NCBI GenBank assembly: GCA_019055375.1
Contig: JAHQIW010000371.1
Location: 1 to 64,000 of the forward strand
DNA from: Parelaphostrongylus tenuis
Taxonomy: Eukaryota > Nematoda > Chromadorea > Rhabditida > Metastrongylidae
Direction of reading: 5' to 3'
Length of the DNA: 64,000 nucleotides
Each line of letters begins with the position of its first letter. The first letter of the stretch is position 1. A program made the position numbers and the translations under genes. Positions 1 through 10,957 of the stretch are shown here, piece after piece. Under the pieces are notes generated by a model. It worked only from the letters and a program-made list of their open reading frames with translations. It was not told the origin of the DNA and made no database searches.

Positions 1-2800
1 AACATATGTCGGTATTTTATCCTATATTTAATGCTGACCGTCTTCAAAATATCTATAATCTTGAGTTGGATAATGATGCAAAGTGGTGGCCTCGATGGGT
101 TGAGTGCATAGCACGTGCTCTAGTATGGGTGAAGTGCAGGTTCAACTCCTACTCGGGGTCGAAAGGTTTGCATACCACTCATACTCTTGAATGGTATCAT
201 TATAGTTCCTAGTCTTACTATAAGCAGCGCTATGCTCCTTCTCTTCCAAGTCGTCCCGACTAGTCTTCGATGATGATATGCAATTGGCTTCGTGATTTTA
301 TGGCACTGGCCTTTGGCGCTGACGAGGTTACGGAACCGATATTACCACTATTCGATCTAAGGGTTGTTTCGCCGCTGAATCACTACGCTGCTTCCTAAAA
401 AACTCAGAAATCATAACACGACGGCCTTTAAAACAATTCTATATCGCTATAGATACTCGATGACGCGAACGTTCTGTCCGTGATATTTCACACACTGGAC
501 CCATCTCATTTATTCTCGTTATTGCTTCAACTGTGTTGCTAGAAATTGATGTACAGAGGCACGTAATCATGTATAAGTTGCGACAACAAATTCAACTATA
601 GCAAATGACACTTACTGACGAAGCTTGTTCAGTCGTGTGGACTGTCAGTTCCGGCGCCTGCATTTCAGAATCCTGATTCTGGTTATATAATCTGCCTTTC
701 TGATTCACAGGCCTAAATTTCGGTAATAAAATACGACAAGGATATTCCCACATGGCAATCTCCGGTACTTTTCCGTTGACCAAGCGCCATTTCGACCCTT
801 CAGAAAAAGATTTTGCGCTTGTTTTTGACGATTAAAAAATTATTCGATAGCTTACGTCAAAAGAATTTGAAGAGTATATTCCATCTTCAATGGCGCTCGC
901 CATTGCGCTGAAGGCAAAAAATATAGTGTCTCTTATTTAAAGATTTCTCACTGGCAAAGTTTTTCCTTCGGGTTTTGATAGTCAATCGATACATCAAAAT
1001 CTGGGAATTTCAATAATCTATTTGGTTTTCGAAATAGACCAGCATTACGTTGTGATACTCAAAAGAAGATTGGGTTCGCAAAACTGATAACTTTTCATCC
1101 GCTCCTCACTTGATGCCTTGCAAAAAACTATTTTTGGTCGCTTCAATGTTCAAGTAACCTTCGATAGTTCAGATTATAGAATTTTAGTGCTCCATTTTTT
1201 TCTCTGAAAGGCCTTTTTATTGTGTTGAAAGAGCAAAAATAAATTTTTCTTCTCATTCAAAGGTCTCTCGTTGAATGAAGCTTTTCCTTTGGAGATTTAG
1301 TATCAATCGATAGATTAATTTAAAAATTCCAATAATCTATTGGTTTTGAATATTGACCTCGTACACGCTGTAACACCAAGGAAGATTGAGCTTCGCAAAA
1401 TTGGAAAAAAGCAGCGAGTGCGAAACCAATTTTCTTACGGTCGAATCCGTTCGAAAAACCAAAAATATTATGTAATCCGTGAAATTGATCTTCGTTTCGT
1501 TTTTAAAACTATAAGAAAGAGGCTCTGATCACCGAGAAATCTTTCAATGAGAAACAGAGTTGTTTTTCTTAATCAGCGTATAACAGGCCTTTCCAAATGA
1601 AATACACCATTCAAATTCTTCTAAATTAAGCTGCCGATTAATCATTTAGACATAACAAACGATAGAAAATTAGGTGGTTGTTTATTTTTGCAAAACCCAA
1701 TCTTCTCTTGGCTGTTATTTTATACCAGTCCATTATAGAACCAAATAAATAATTGGTATCCTTGAGATTTGATCACTGACTAGTTAGTGAAACTTCGAAG
1801 AAAACGCTTCGATCACGAGAAATTTATATGAGAAACGAGATGTTATTCTTGCTCTTTCAGAGCAATGAGAAGATAATTCTTAAGATGAGATATACCATTG
1901 AAACTCTTGACTTGTGCTATCGAACAATTATTTAACATTGAAAAAGACCAAAAAATCGATTTGTCAAGAGTCGAAATGGCGCTCAGATAACGAAACAGTA
2001 TCTGATCTCCTTAATTTTGCAAAAATAAGAAAAGCAATAGAAGAATGTGGTTCGCGGAAATTCTTCTTAAACCATATGAAAGGAACCTGTTCACGACCTT
2101 CGACAATACTCATATTTTGTATCGATCAAAAAACCAATTAGCGTAGAATTTCGACAATGTGACATAAACCCAACGCTTCTGGGTCAAAAGCAGTGGAAGA
2201 AACGAGGGATTGTGGGAAAAACTTTAGACAACTGATCATGAAAATCTCAATAGGCTGTGATGGATTACTGATTTTTTACAAAGGGAAATTCTTTTCAGAT
2301 GAAAGTCACCTACGGCGAAAGCTTCATGTTTGATTCAGAAGCCTAAAGCAGATTTATACGACGCAGCACCCTGAGAGTTGCCTCATGTAATGCTCTTGAA
2401 AGATAAAAATATTAAAAGTGAGCAGCATACTAAACATTCCGACCTATTTCTTGTCCTACTCATCGAACATAGCATGTCTGAGCAGTTTCTGACATGTGAC
2501 AGGAAGACAAAGTCCACCAGTTTTTTCGAGTTAATCATCGATGATCAAGTGTGGTACGAGTGAATACAAAACCGCGCTTATGAGAAAAATAGATAAATCA
2601 CAAATAATAGAGTCTCAACTCTCAGCGTTGACCAATCCTTGAGAAAGACGTCATGAATTCGTCTGCGTCTCATCGTTTATGTGACTAAGTGCTTATTTCG
2701 CCTTATAATGACTTGCGGTGCAGATCAATGTATCAAGCTAGTTGCTATATTCCCAAATAGCCTCCGTAAGAAAAACACCGTCCTGTAGCTCCTTCGTGGA
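1..2800. other. No gene found; dispersed A/T-rich repeat fragments
   Basis: Apart from the SINE at 83-190 I see only related pieces at about 975-1090, 1270-1400, 1575-1650 and 1860-1930. One type shares TCAATCGATA with AATAATCTATTGGTTTT. The other shares GAGATATACCATTGAAACTC-like sequence also found at 23110 and 40410. No exon could be supported. Confidence 0.5.
83..190 (+). mobile_element. tRNA-like SINE, family 3
   Basis: GTGGCCTCGATGGGTTGAGT, then GCAGGTTCAACTCCTACTC (B box) and AGGTTTGCATACCACTCA. Copies with the same order are at 14877 and, inverted, at 18060 and 37130. Confidence 0.5.
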
Positions 2801-2913
2801 TCGTGTGCTCTCTGTCCCAAGACCGTAATCCGTGGCTCGATCGTTTTACGCTCCCAGCTTCCCTGGGCGTATAGTAGAGTCATTCCGTGGGAGCTTCTTC
2901 TTTACAGTCACTA

Positions 2914-3402
2914 TGTGTTTTCTTTTCTTCTCCTTTTCTCCTCCCTCTTTTCCCCATCCATTTATCCTCCCTAATCCTCTTTTCTCCAGACCCATCCCTT
3001 TTCTTCCGGGGGTTTTACTTGCTGGGTGGGTCCTCTTTTTCTTCTTCATTCCCTCCATCTTCTTCCTTTTTCTCTTCCTCCCCCTTTCCTCTTCTTCTTT
3101 TTCATCCCTTTCTACCCCTTCTTTTTCCCTTTTCTTCCTAACCCCCTTCTTTCCTATTCTCTTTGATTTCCTTTTCCACCTTTTCTCCTTTTCCTCTCAT
3201 CTCATTTCCTTTCCTCCTCCTTCCTCTCCCCCTTACTCCGTCTTTTCCCTTTTTTCTTTCCCCTCCCCCCCTTCTCACTCTTTTCTCTTCCACTTCGCAC
3301 GCTCTCAACTTCCCCTTCCCTTTTTCCTCGTTCTCCACTTCCCCCTTTCTCCTCATCTCCTCCTTTCCTTCTTCCCTTCTTTCCTTCTCCCGCCTTATGT
3401 TT
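2914..3402 (+). repeat. Polypyrimidine (CT-rich) tract of about 490 bp
   Basis: The plus strand is almost entirely C and T with scattered interruptions and no short exact period. Overlapping long open frames in all frames here are artefacts of composition. Such tracts can form triplex (H-DNA) structures. Confidence 0.92.
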
Positions 3403-3524
3403 TTCGAGTTTTGCATGACTTTTAGTATCATTAGACATCACATTCATGTTGAGTAATAATGTTTAAATGACTATTGTTTGTCGTAGAACGCCTTCTTCTA
3501 GGTCTTGCAGGGCGTGTAAAAAGG

Positions 3525-3800
3525 AATGAAGAGCGTGTGGCGTATTGGTTGGAAGCACCCTGCAACACACATTTGGTTCTTGTTCGATCCCGCGTATCAC
3601 GTTTTCCAAGCCTTCCATCCCTGAGGGTTCGTCAACGTGGAAACGGTCTTATTTGGTAGGAATCGATAGGCCCTTCCTTTCGATTCAATTTTGAAGCCAA
3701 ATATGCGTTGGACCAGTGCTAACGATGCCTAAGAAAGTCTAGTGCTTGACGCATCTCTCAGGGATGGAACAAAATCAGGAGATACACCCTTTTCATCTTT
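3525..3800 (+). mobile_element. SINE family 1 relative, degenerate
   Basis: GCGTGTGGCGTATTGGTTGG and CTTGTTCGATCCCGCGTATC resemble the A and B boxes. CCAAGCCTTCCATCCCTGAG follows as in other copies. Confidence 0.45.
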
Positions 3801-5050
3801 CAGCGGAAAAAGAGCACAAAGTGGCTAGATGGAATAAGGAAGCATCCCTGTCAGTGAAAAACTAGGTGCAGGTAATTGGCATGATAACGCGCTGAGAGTA
3901 ATGGATTTTTCGCTGCGATACATCCAAGAATTCAAGCATTTATTCAAATGACGCAAGAGTTTTGCACATTAATGCTGGAGAATCCTGTGCGAGTGAAGAG
4001 ATTCTATTTCAAAAACCTTTTCGGTGTATCTCAAGGCCTCATGCACGCCTAGCGGAATATATCGTTTCTTTTTAAGTTTTCCATGCTTCCATACAAAAGC
4101 AGTTGTTTACCCGTTCTGCAAATATATTTGTATCCGCGCGATTTACGTAAGCTCGGGTACATTATATCCGATTTCGCGCAATCACCCTACAGATAAAACA
4201 AATTATGCCGCATTCATTGTACATAGATAATCATGGAAGCGGATCTGCACTTGCTGACGAAAAAGTGCTTGATAAAATTTGATGTTGTATCTTTCAAACA
4301 TCAGTAAAATGTGACGAGAAGATGGTTTGGTTATGGAGAACAACTATTTACAAGCACATAAATCAATACAACTTATGTGAATAGATGGACATTGTGCAAT
4401 ATACACCTACTTTACATTTGGCGCCCTCATGAATTATCTTAGAAGGTGATCGTTTATTGCAGCGAGGTCTTCTTAATGGCGGACCTGTTCAGTGGGGATT
4501 GTCTTCGTTGGAAACAGTGCCTCATGGAGAAATAAGGTGTCGTAGAAAGAAACAATCTCGTGAATCATTAAGCCCTGGCGCAATATTTAAGTAGAGCAAG
4601 GTATCGACTTAGTACAAAGAAAAGGCAAAAAGTTTCCTGTGTGGTAAAATATACCGCTAAAGAGGAATGCATTTATGTGGGTGCATGTATAATTTACGCA
4701 GCAACTGCTGTATCGAAATCGATACATATTGTCGCAGATGTGTTGTTCAATGTAAATTGAAGCTGTTGGAGATATTTGGGCTCCAGAGAGCGGTACATAT
4801 AAATTTCCGGAATATTAGGAAGAAGATTTACTTCGGCAGTTCAGAAATCGTTTTATGCTCCAGTACTTTCCCGTTCCATTCGTTTTTCGATTGCATATAG
4901 TTCAGGAAATGGAAAAACATTTCATAAAATAGACGGATAAGGCAAATCAGTAAGAGTTGATTGCCACGGTTAACCAAGAGTGCAGTCATTACTGACGGAG
5001 TTCACCTCGCTTATAGAGAACAGCTTACTTCGAAAGTTTATAATGGATAG
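3800..5050. other. No feature recognised
   Basis: Short open frames are present but show neither splice-site support nor a protein-like pattern. Confidence 0.4.
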
Positions 5051-5140
5051 TTTTATAATGGTGACGTATAAAGTTTATCACAATCCAACGCCTTTGCCTC
5101 ATACATCGTAGACACAGGAGCAATATAAAATAGTGAGATA

Positions 5141-5345
5141 TCATTAAGCCTGGTAATAATTATTTGAGCCACGCATGTCAGTGGTCTGTCAATGAGGGCT
5201 GACTTATAGAGCCCGATACACGTGTTTCGATCTTGCGATCTCGTCAGTCGGGCAGTTACCCTTTCTCGTCTTTTGCTAATCTCTGTGGGTGCTCCAGTCC
5301 TCACAATAAGAGTTAGCGACGACGTACGATTTACACTCTATGTCC
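5141..5345 (-). mobile_element. Hammerhead-bearing retrozyme-like element, left copy
   Basis: This is a unit of the roughly 300-bp element, read on the minus strand. It contains the hammerhead at 5211-5253, then the characteristic flank ending GTGGCTCAAATAATTATTACC. The segment is the inverted partner of 5490-5640. No protein is encoded, so any mobility must depend on another element. Confidence 0.6.
5211..5253 (-). ncRNA. Type I hammerhead ribozyme motif, full consensus
   Basis: Read on the minus strand, the order is stem I GCCCGA, core CUGACGA, stem II GAUC closed by a GCAA tetraloop and pairing with GAUC, core GAA, stem III ACAC directly followed by its partner GUGU, residue A at the cleavage position, then UCGGGC closing stem I with six base pairs. 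Every invariant hammerhead core position is present. Stem III is palindromic with no loop, so activity would be expected mainly in a dimer or tandem RNA. Confidence 0.72.
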
Positions 5346-5394
5346 AGTAGAAAACTCACCAAACACAGAGTGTTGTACACTCGAATGCTCGTGG

Positions 5395-5690
5395 CTAGTA
5401 TATTCAATATATCATATCTTTTGTTTCGAGTGTTTTCTTGAGACCACAGCTCAAATTTCAATATGCCTGGTAATCATTATTTGAGCCACACATGTCAGAG
5501 ATTAGCAAAAGACGAGAAAGGGTAACTGCCCGACTGACGAGATTGCAAGATCGAAACACGTGTATCAGGCTTTATAAGTCAGCCCTCATTGACAGACCAC
5601 TGACATGCGTGGCTCAAATAATGATTACCAGGCATATTGAAATTTGAGCTGTGGTCTTAAGAAAACACTCGAAACAAAAAAAAAGAGATC
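5395..5690 (+). mobile_element. Hammerhead-bearing foldback element with ~75-bp terminal inverted repeats
   Basis: The ends are inverted copies: TTTGTTTCGAGTGTTTTC near 5420, and GAAAACACTCGAAACAAA near 5663-5680. Each is followed inward by GCTCAAATTTCAATATGCC or its complement. The hammerhead at 5528-5570 is in the interior. Confidence 0.6.
5528..5570 (+). ncRNA. Type I hammerhead ribozyme motif, near-perfect
   Basis: This has the same 43-nt plan as the copy at 5211-5253 but on the plus strand. The core CUGACGA and GAA are intact, stem II is GAU/AUC and stem III is ACAC/GUGU. One stem I pair is lost (UCAGGC against GCCCGA). It sits in the opposite arm of an inverted repeat. Confidence 0.62.
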
Positions 5691-5989
5691 TCATTTGTTA
5701 GTGTTTGATTTGCAGGTGCTTGCGCTATGCTAAACTGTCCATATGAACCTCCTGTACACCAACACTTTTCTCCAAGCAATTTTTTGTCAACAATGTGTCC
5801 CGTCACAGTAAATTAGCCACGAAAACTTTTACCTTTCATGCCATTATTTTTACTGACGAGCTGTTGTAAATTGTATGGCGCCTCGCAGTGACTTTTTGGG
5901 ACAGAAAAGTCGAGAAATTCCGTAACCCGATGGAGCTGAAACTTCGTAATAAACTGATAACGATAGGTCCCCTGTGTTGTTTAGTCTAC

Positions 5990-7180
5990 TAAGCGTACGC
6001 CGCACTAGGCGTTTATATATCTTGCAATGTGAGCTAAACAGTCCAGTATGTTTATCGATCACTACCACTAGATGTTCCATTAGCTCAGATGCTTGAATAA
6101 GGAGTCAAACTATCGACCATGTGACAATATGTGCGATTCGTAGCTTGCTTATTTTATTTTTGATATTTTACACATCCGTCTTCGCATATACATTGCGCAT
6201 TGCAGTATTTTCTGGATTCATTTCCTTCGTTTCCCCCTCTGATTATCCACGAATTCATTCGAACTCTACAAACTTAGGCCCCGGCTGCCGCTTGAGGACT
6301 ATTGCCCTTTTGATGGCTGTCGCTGAATACCGGTCAAAGCAATTGTCTCTCAAGTCTGTTATAGTGGGGCTAGTGTATTCCTTTATGTATCCGTGGATGT
6401 GACTTCAGCACAGATAAATCCGACACCAATTTCGTTGACCACGATGGAGGGTCTCAGTGGGACCACGGACGAGGTCAAATCACGATCATACAAGTAATAG
6501 GCGACACTATTTCCACTTCTCCACCCAACCCAGGCATCTTGTCTCGTACAGCTAGATATCTTCTTTAGGAATCATGGATAAAATTGTGATTGTACATTTT
6601 GTTTTGCACAATCGTTATATAAACATTTGACACCTTGGTGTCTTTCTAGGCGTTCACTCCTCAATGTATTTCTATGCATAATGCACGACTGCATACAGAT
6701 AATCGAGCAGAACTGATGGAAGACTACGATATTTTGATAATTTTGATTCAGTCTCTCTTCCTATTAATATCGGAACATCTCTACTTTATTTCGAGTGCTC
6801 TTCTGTGCGACGTTCATGCACTGCTCCCAAACGAAAGATGTTTCTACACATTTATTAAGCAGTTCTTACTGACTTAAGTGTTTTGTATAGATTAAATAGG
6901 TACCGTTCGAAGCGTACTGTCACTCTTAATCTAGAATGGACAGTACTGGTTGTCTTCCATACATAGTAGGTGACAAAAATCACAAGATTGGTCACTCCTT
7001 TAGAGTCGCTTTTCTTCGCTTCCACTATGTTATCTTTCATTAGCGCGAACATGATGGACAGTATGAGCAGAAGAAGCACTACTCACCGTTTGTAGTTTTT
7101 AGAGTAGTGTGAAACAACATGAATTAATAGCACATAGTGAAATGAGACCTACCGTGGATTGGTCGGTCATATCACAATAA
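5990..7180. repeat. Tandem segmental duplication, block A
   Basis: Block A matches block B (7690-8990) base for base over long stretches, for example around 6085-6130 against 7795-7845, 6300-6430 against 8150-8280, and 6570-6700 against 8440-8540. The blocks are clearly diverged, so the duplication is not recent. Open frames inside block A, such as 6121-6402, are not conserved in block B and are not reported as genes. Confidence 0.75.
6540..7170 (-). pseudogene. Broken relative of the 71-residue secreted peptide gene (copy A)
   Basis: The minus strand repeats the layout of the intact gene at 41350-41946. It has the identical first exon (MTDQST at 7170-7153 followed by GTAGGT), then a signal-like stretch (LLLLILSIMFALMK near 7075-7030), then a recognisable third exon near 6600-6560. 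Two lesions are visible. A two-base insertion at the exon 2 acceptor shifts the frame. The exon 2 donor, GTAAGT in the intact gene, has become CCAATC. The third exon has lost its reading frame. Flanking intron sequence is still similar. Confidence 0.6.
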
Positions 7181-7439
7181 TTTGCTGCAATCAACAACAT
7201 AATTATACTTTGATAAGAAAACTATTAGAATCATACCAAATTTCTTGTGCAAAAGTCAGTTAGGAGACGACTGTATGTGGTGTACTTTAAAATATACCTT
7301 AAAGATTCTTTTGCATAAGGTTTCATGTTTTGTATGACACTCAGCATTCCTAGGCACCAGATTACAGATAAGGAGTATTGTTTCGATGATAGCCATTGTC
7401 TGTCGGATAACGCCTGCTTTTAGGTCTGATAGAACGTGT

Positions 7440-7690
7440 AAAGAGGAATGGTGATTGTGTGGCATAATAGTTAGAGGCAATCTACAATACACATTTGATT
7501 CTTGGTTCGCTCACCGCGTTTTTGGCTCAGCAAGCTTTCCGACCCTCCGGGTTCGGCAACATGAAGACAGACTCATATGGTAGAATGGCAACACTGATAA
7601 ATACATCGGTAGGTTTCCTCGGTTCAATGTAACAGCCAAATATGCGTCGGATTACTTCTGACAGTGCCTTGATGCCTTACCTGCCTTGAT
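7440..7690 (+). mobile_element. SINE family 1 relative, degenerate
   Basis: This is similar to 3525-3800, including AGCCAAATATGCGTCGGA against AGCCAAATATGCGTTGGA. It lies between the two blocks of the tandem duplication. Confidence 0.45.
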
Positions 7691-7892
7691 AAATCTACAA
7701 AAAGTACGCCGCATCAGGCAGTTAAATAAGCTTGTAATGTGAACTGTCGCAGTCCATATACTTGTAGAATGCAATCTCTAAATGTTTCATTGGCTCTAAA
7801 GATCGAATGCGGAGTAGAATCATTGGCCATGTGACAAAATTAGCGAGTGGTAGCTCATTTACTTTATTATCAATGTTCGAAGATGTTTCCAG

Positions 7893-7925
7893 GCTCTGAA
7901 GAAGGCAAACTGACGAAACGTCAGC
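7893..7925 (+). ncRNA. Short hammerhead motif, one stem II mismatch
   Basis: This has the same plan as 24110-24142 on the plus strand: GCU, CUGAAGA, GGC..GAC stem II (one pair lost), GAA, AC/GU, GUC, AGC, then AATAAA. It lies in the DNA present in duplication block B but absent from block A, so it marks an insertion of about 180 bp. Confidence 0.5.
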
Positions 7926-8449
7926 TGTTAAATAAAGATTAATGTAACACTCCGCGTTTGGCTCTAAGAAGAGAATCAGGAATTATATTGAAGCAAGCCG
8001 AGCTCAATAGACAGTCGGTCTTGGGAATTAAAGTTTGAGACAACCCCACTTCACATCTCCAGTGCGTATGCCAGCAAGCATTTCTTTATTTATTTCCTTC
8101 GTTATCCGCTTTGATCATCTACGAATTTATGTGAATTGTACAACTGTATGTCCGGCTGCTGCTTGAAAACTGTTTCCTTTTTTAGTGAATGTCGTTGAAT
8201 GCCGGTCGAAGCGATTCTCTTTTTAGTAAGGTTAGAGTGTTCCTGTGTATCCGTAAGAATGACTTCAGGGCAGATAAATCCGGTAGTAATTTGTTGATTA
8301 CGAAAGGAAGGGGAACCAAATCGGACCACGAACGAGGGCAAATCACAATCATGATAGTGACGAATGGCATCACTTCCACTAATCCAACTACCCCGGCATC
8401 CTCTTTCATATAACTAAATTTCTACACTAAAGATCTTTAGACAAAAACT

Positions 8450-8990
8450 GTGGTTGGACATTTTGCTTTGTATAATCGTTGCATAGACAGTTCACACCTC
8501 AAAATCTTTTTAGGCAGAATGCACAAGTGCATGCAGATAACCGAAGTATTGAATAAAAACTACAGAAATGCAATAATTTTGAATCAGTCTCTCTTCTTAT
8601 TGATTTGGGAGAATTCCTACTTTGGTTCGAGTACTATACCATGCTATGTCCATACAGTGCTCCAAAACGATAAATGATTGTAGATCAATTAAGCAAATCT
8701 TAGTTACTTAAGCATTTTGTACAGGTTAGATAGGTACCGTTTGAATCGTCTGATTACTCTAGATCTTAAACGGCCATTACTGGCTTTTTCTCGATTCATA
8801 TTAACTGACGAAACTCACAAGATTTGCCATTACTTTTAGGCGCCTTCTTTCGCTTTTAATAGTGCGGACACCCAGTACATGATGAACAGAAGAAGCATCC
8901 CTTACGGTATCATATTTTTTAGAGTAGTCTAAGACAACGTCGGTTCGTAACAGCTAGTGAAATAAGTCTTAACGAGGATTGGTAGGTCAT
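8450..8990 (-). pseudogene. Broken relative of the 71-residue secreted peptide gene (copy B)
   Basis: This is a second, more decayed relative on the minus strand. It starts at 8990 (MTYQSS) and has lost both the first donor (TTAAGA in place of GTAAGT) and the AG acceptor of exon 2. The signal-like part (MLLLFIMYWVSALL near 8910-8870) runs into a stop. It belongs to the second block of the tandem duplication at 5.99-8.99 kb. Confidence 0.5.
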
Positions 8991-9059
8991 ATCCAGTCAA
9001 TATTCCTCAAGAAGATTTTCTTGAACAGTATTAAGTACGAGAAATCAATTTCCACTTAC

Positions 9060-9440
9060 AATGTCGAGTAGAACACCTGTTTTCTATGAGCTTTTGAATG
9101 AATGCAATGATTATACAACAGATAAAACCTTTCCTGAAAAATACGCAGCCGATACGAATGTGTGTTGGTGACAATGCACGAATTTTTCAGCAAAACCTTT
9201 CAAAATTTCTTCGTTTCTCTTTTATCACGACTGCTATTTTTCCTGTTGTCTTCTCTTTTCTTATATTCTGCTATTATCACCCAAATCCGAACAAAATTCA
9301 ACGCTTCATTGTCAGCCAGAAAGAAAGAAAGCACCGGCGTAACCTTTATACAAGGCTCGTCTTGCGCGAACATAAAGAAACAATGTACAAAAATCAAATA
9401 AGACTAAAATTTCACACAACCGTATTTACAAGATAACGAG
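9060..9440 (+). repeat. Segment paralogous to 40640-41180 (opposite strand)
   Basis: Sequence around 9060-9190 matches the reverse strand of 41175-41050, including the stretches encoding IQPFLK and VGGNARI or VGDNARI in the two copies. This is the region upstream of the peptide gene in both places, so the duplicated unit includes 5' flanking DNA. The open frame 9098-9436 is not conserved to its end, and I do not call a protein. Confidence 0.55.
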
Positions 9441-9449
9441 CATAAAAAT

Positions 9450-10950
9450 AAGACATCTAATTTTCGGTAACAGTGGCAGTGGTAGCAGTAGTTTGTTCTA
9501 AAAATAGACATGTCGTTCGTAAGTTTCACAGATCTAAAAAAGTCTAGTAAAGAAAACCTTCTACTGGATGCTATGATAAAACACGTAAAAAGCGGTAAAT
9601 TGTGCGAACTGCCAATTTCAAAGCGCCTTTCTAAGACACGAGATTGATCACAGACGAAGATTTGAAAACCTAAGCTGAGAACCGGCAATGTCTAAAATAT
9701 CGACCAAGTCAACGGAGTGGTAGCGATGCAGTTCCTGATGAGCACGGTACTGATTCGACCACACTCCAAGATCAGTAAACCTCTCAACCCTTCGGGGTCG
9801 CAAAATTTCTACCAGAATTTGTGGTAACAGTTAATTCCCGGTAGTCCAAGTGCGTTTGCTCTAGCACGGCTATTCCAAGACTACAGATGGAATTGGCTGG
9901 ATTGCAATGCATCCAACAACATTTGTGAGAAGGCCAGAATTCTCAAGCAGTCAAAACTCTATGCAAAAAATTCTAAAAAGTTTGCAGATCATGGTTCTGA
10001 TAAAACGAATAGGATGCAAGATGTGCTGACATCCACGTAGTGAATAGGAAAACAGCTTACGTAAAAAAAGATTTTCTAACCCCACATGGTGATATATTAG
10101 CGAATGAGCTATTTTTAAACACCGAATATTAAGAAACCATTTTGTAGAAACCAAGTCCACAATTTATTACAACTATATTAGCACTCGTTTTTTCGGGATT
10201 ACTGCAGAGGCGTGTTGGTACTTTCTCTATCTGAAGTAGTTTCTGCGCTTCTCTATCTAAACAGTAAGAAAAAAAAACCGCTCAAAGGCTGATGGATACG
10301 AACAATTTCATCTGAATACATGTTTCTTGCAAATTGTGACGTAGGGAGCGGTAACACAATTGTTATGAACGCCGTACATATGGTTTCTGAGTTTGATCCT
10401 GACCCAGTTCAAGATTCTCGTCCCTTGAATTAACAAACACTCGTGTGTAGAGAAAAAATTGTAATGGCCGAATAGAGCTCTACAAGCATTCTGAAGGGAA
10501 TCAATTCAACTAATGAAATGAAGGACCTTCACAAGGAAGACAAAGTCCTCAAGTGTCATTGAATTTTTTGAACTTGAAGCTTCCTTGGACGACGGATGCG
10601 AGGCAACCAACTGATCGAAAGATTTACTGGAATCAGCGCAGTGCGTGAGTATGGGTTGTACAAAGAATTATATTTTGCAAATGTTTAAATTATAGCTAAT
10701 TTAGAACACGCTTGATATACATTTTGTAGTAAAGCTATTGATACAGTATGAAGGATATAACAGAAATGTTCTTCTTGTGGAGAATAGATATTCGAAAAAA
10801 AAAGGATTATACGGCACATCATGTCCACTACCTGTCTCATGAGGTCATCAATGTTTTGTCACCCAAGACTGCATACAACAGTTAACCAAATGAATTGCTA
10901 TATGCCTAATGAGTATCGGATGGAAAAGCCTCATTTGTAGAGATTGGTAT
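9450..10950. other. Interval downstream of Rabex-5; one tRNA-like fragment
   Basis: Around 9700-9830 a tRNA-like stretch (GGAGTGGTAGCGATGCAG, ACTGATTCGACCACACTCC) may be an old SINE. Nothing else is recognised up to the Rabex-5 stop at 10958. Confidence 0.35.
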
Positions 10951-10957
10951 TTACAAT

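Larger units (their letters stand above)
7690..8990. repeat. Tandem segmental duplication, block B, with a later insertion
   Basis: This is the second copy of the block at 5990-7180. Compared with block A it has about 180 extra bases between roughly 7885 and 8065, which contain a hammerhead-like motif at 7893-7925. Block B therefore received an insertion after the duplication. The gap between the blocks (7180-7690) holds a degenerate SINE. Confidence 0.7.

Noticed and set aside
2832..3431. Long overlapping ORFs on both strands (up to 197 codons)
   Set aside because: They lie in the polypyrimidine tract and encode only Phe, Ser, Pro and Leu (or Lys, Glu and Arg on the other strand); this is composition, not coding.
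6121..6402. 93-codon ORF with a hydrophobic start
   Set aside because: The frame is not preserved in the duplicate block at 7.7-9.0 kb, where the hydrophobic part is interrupted.
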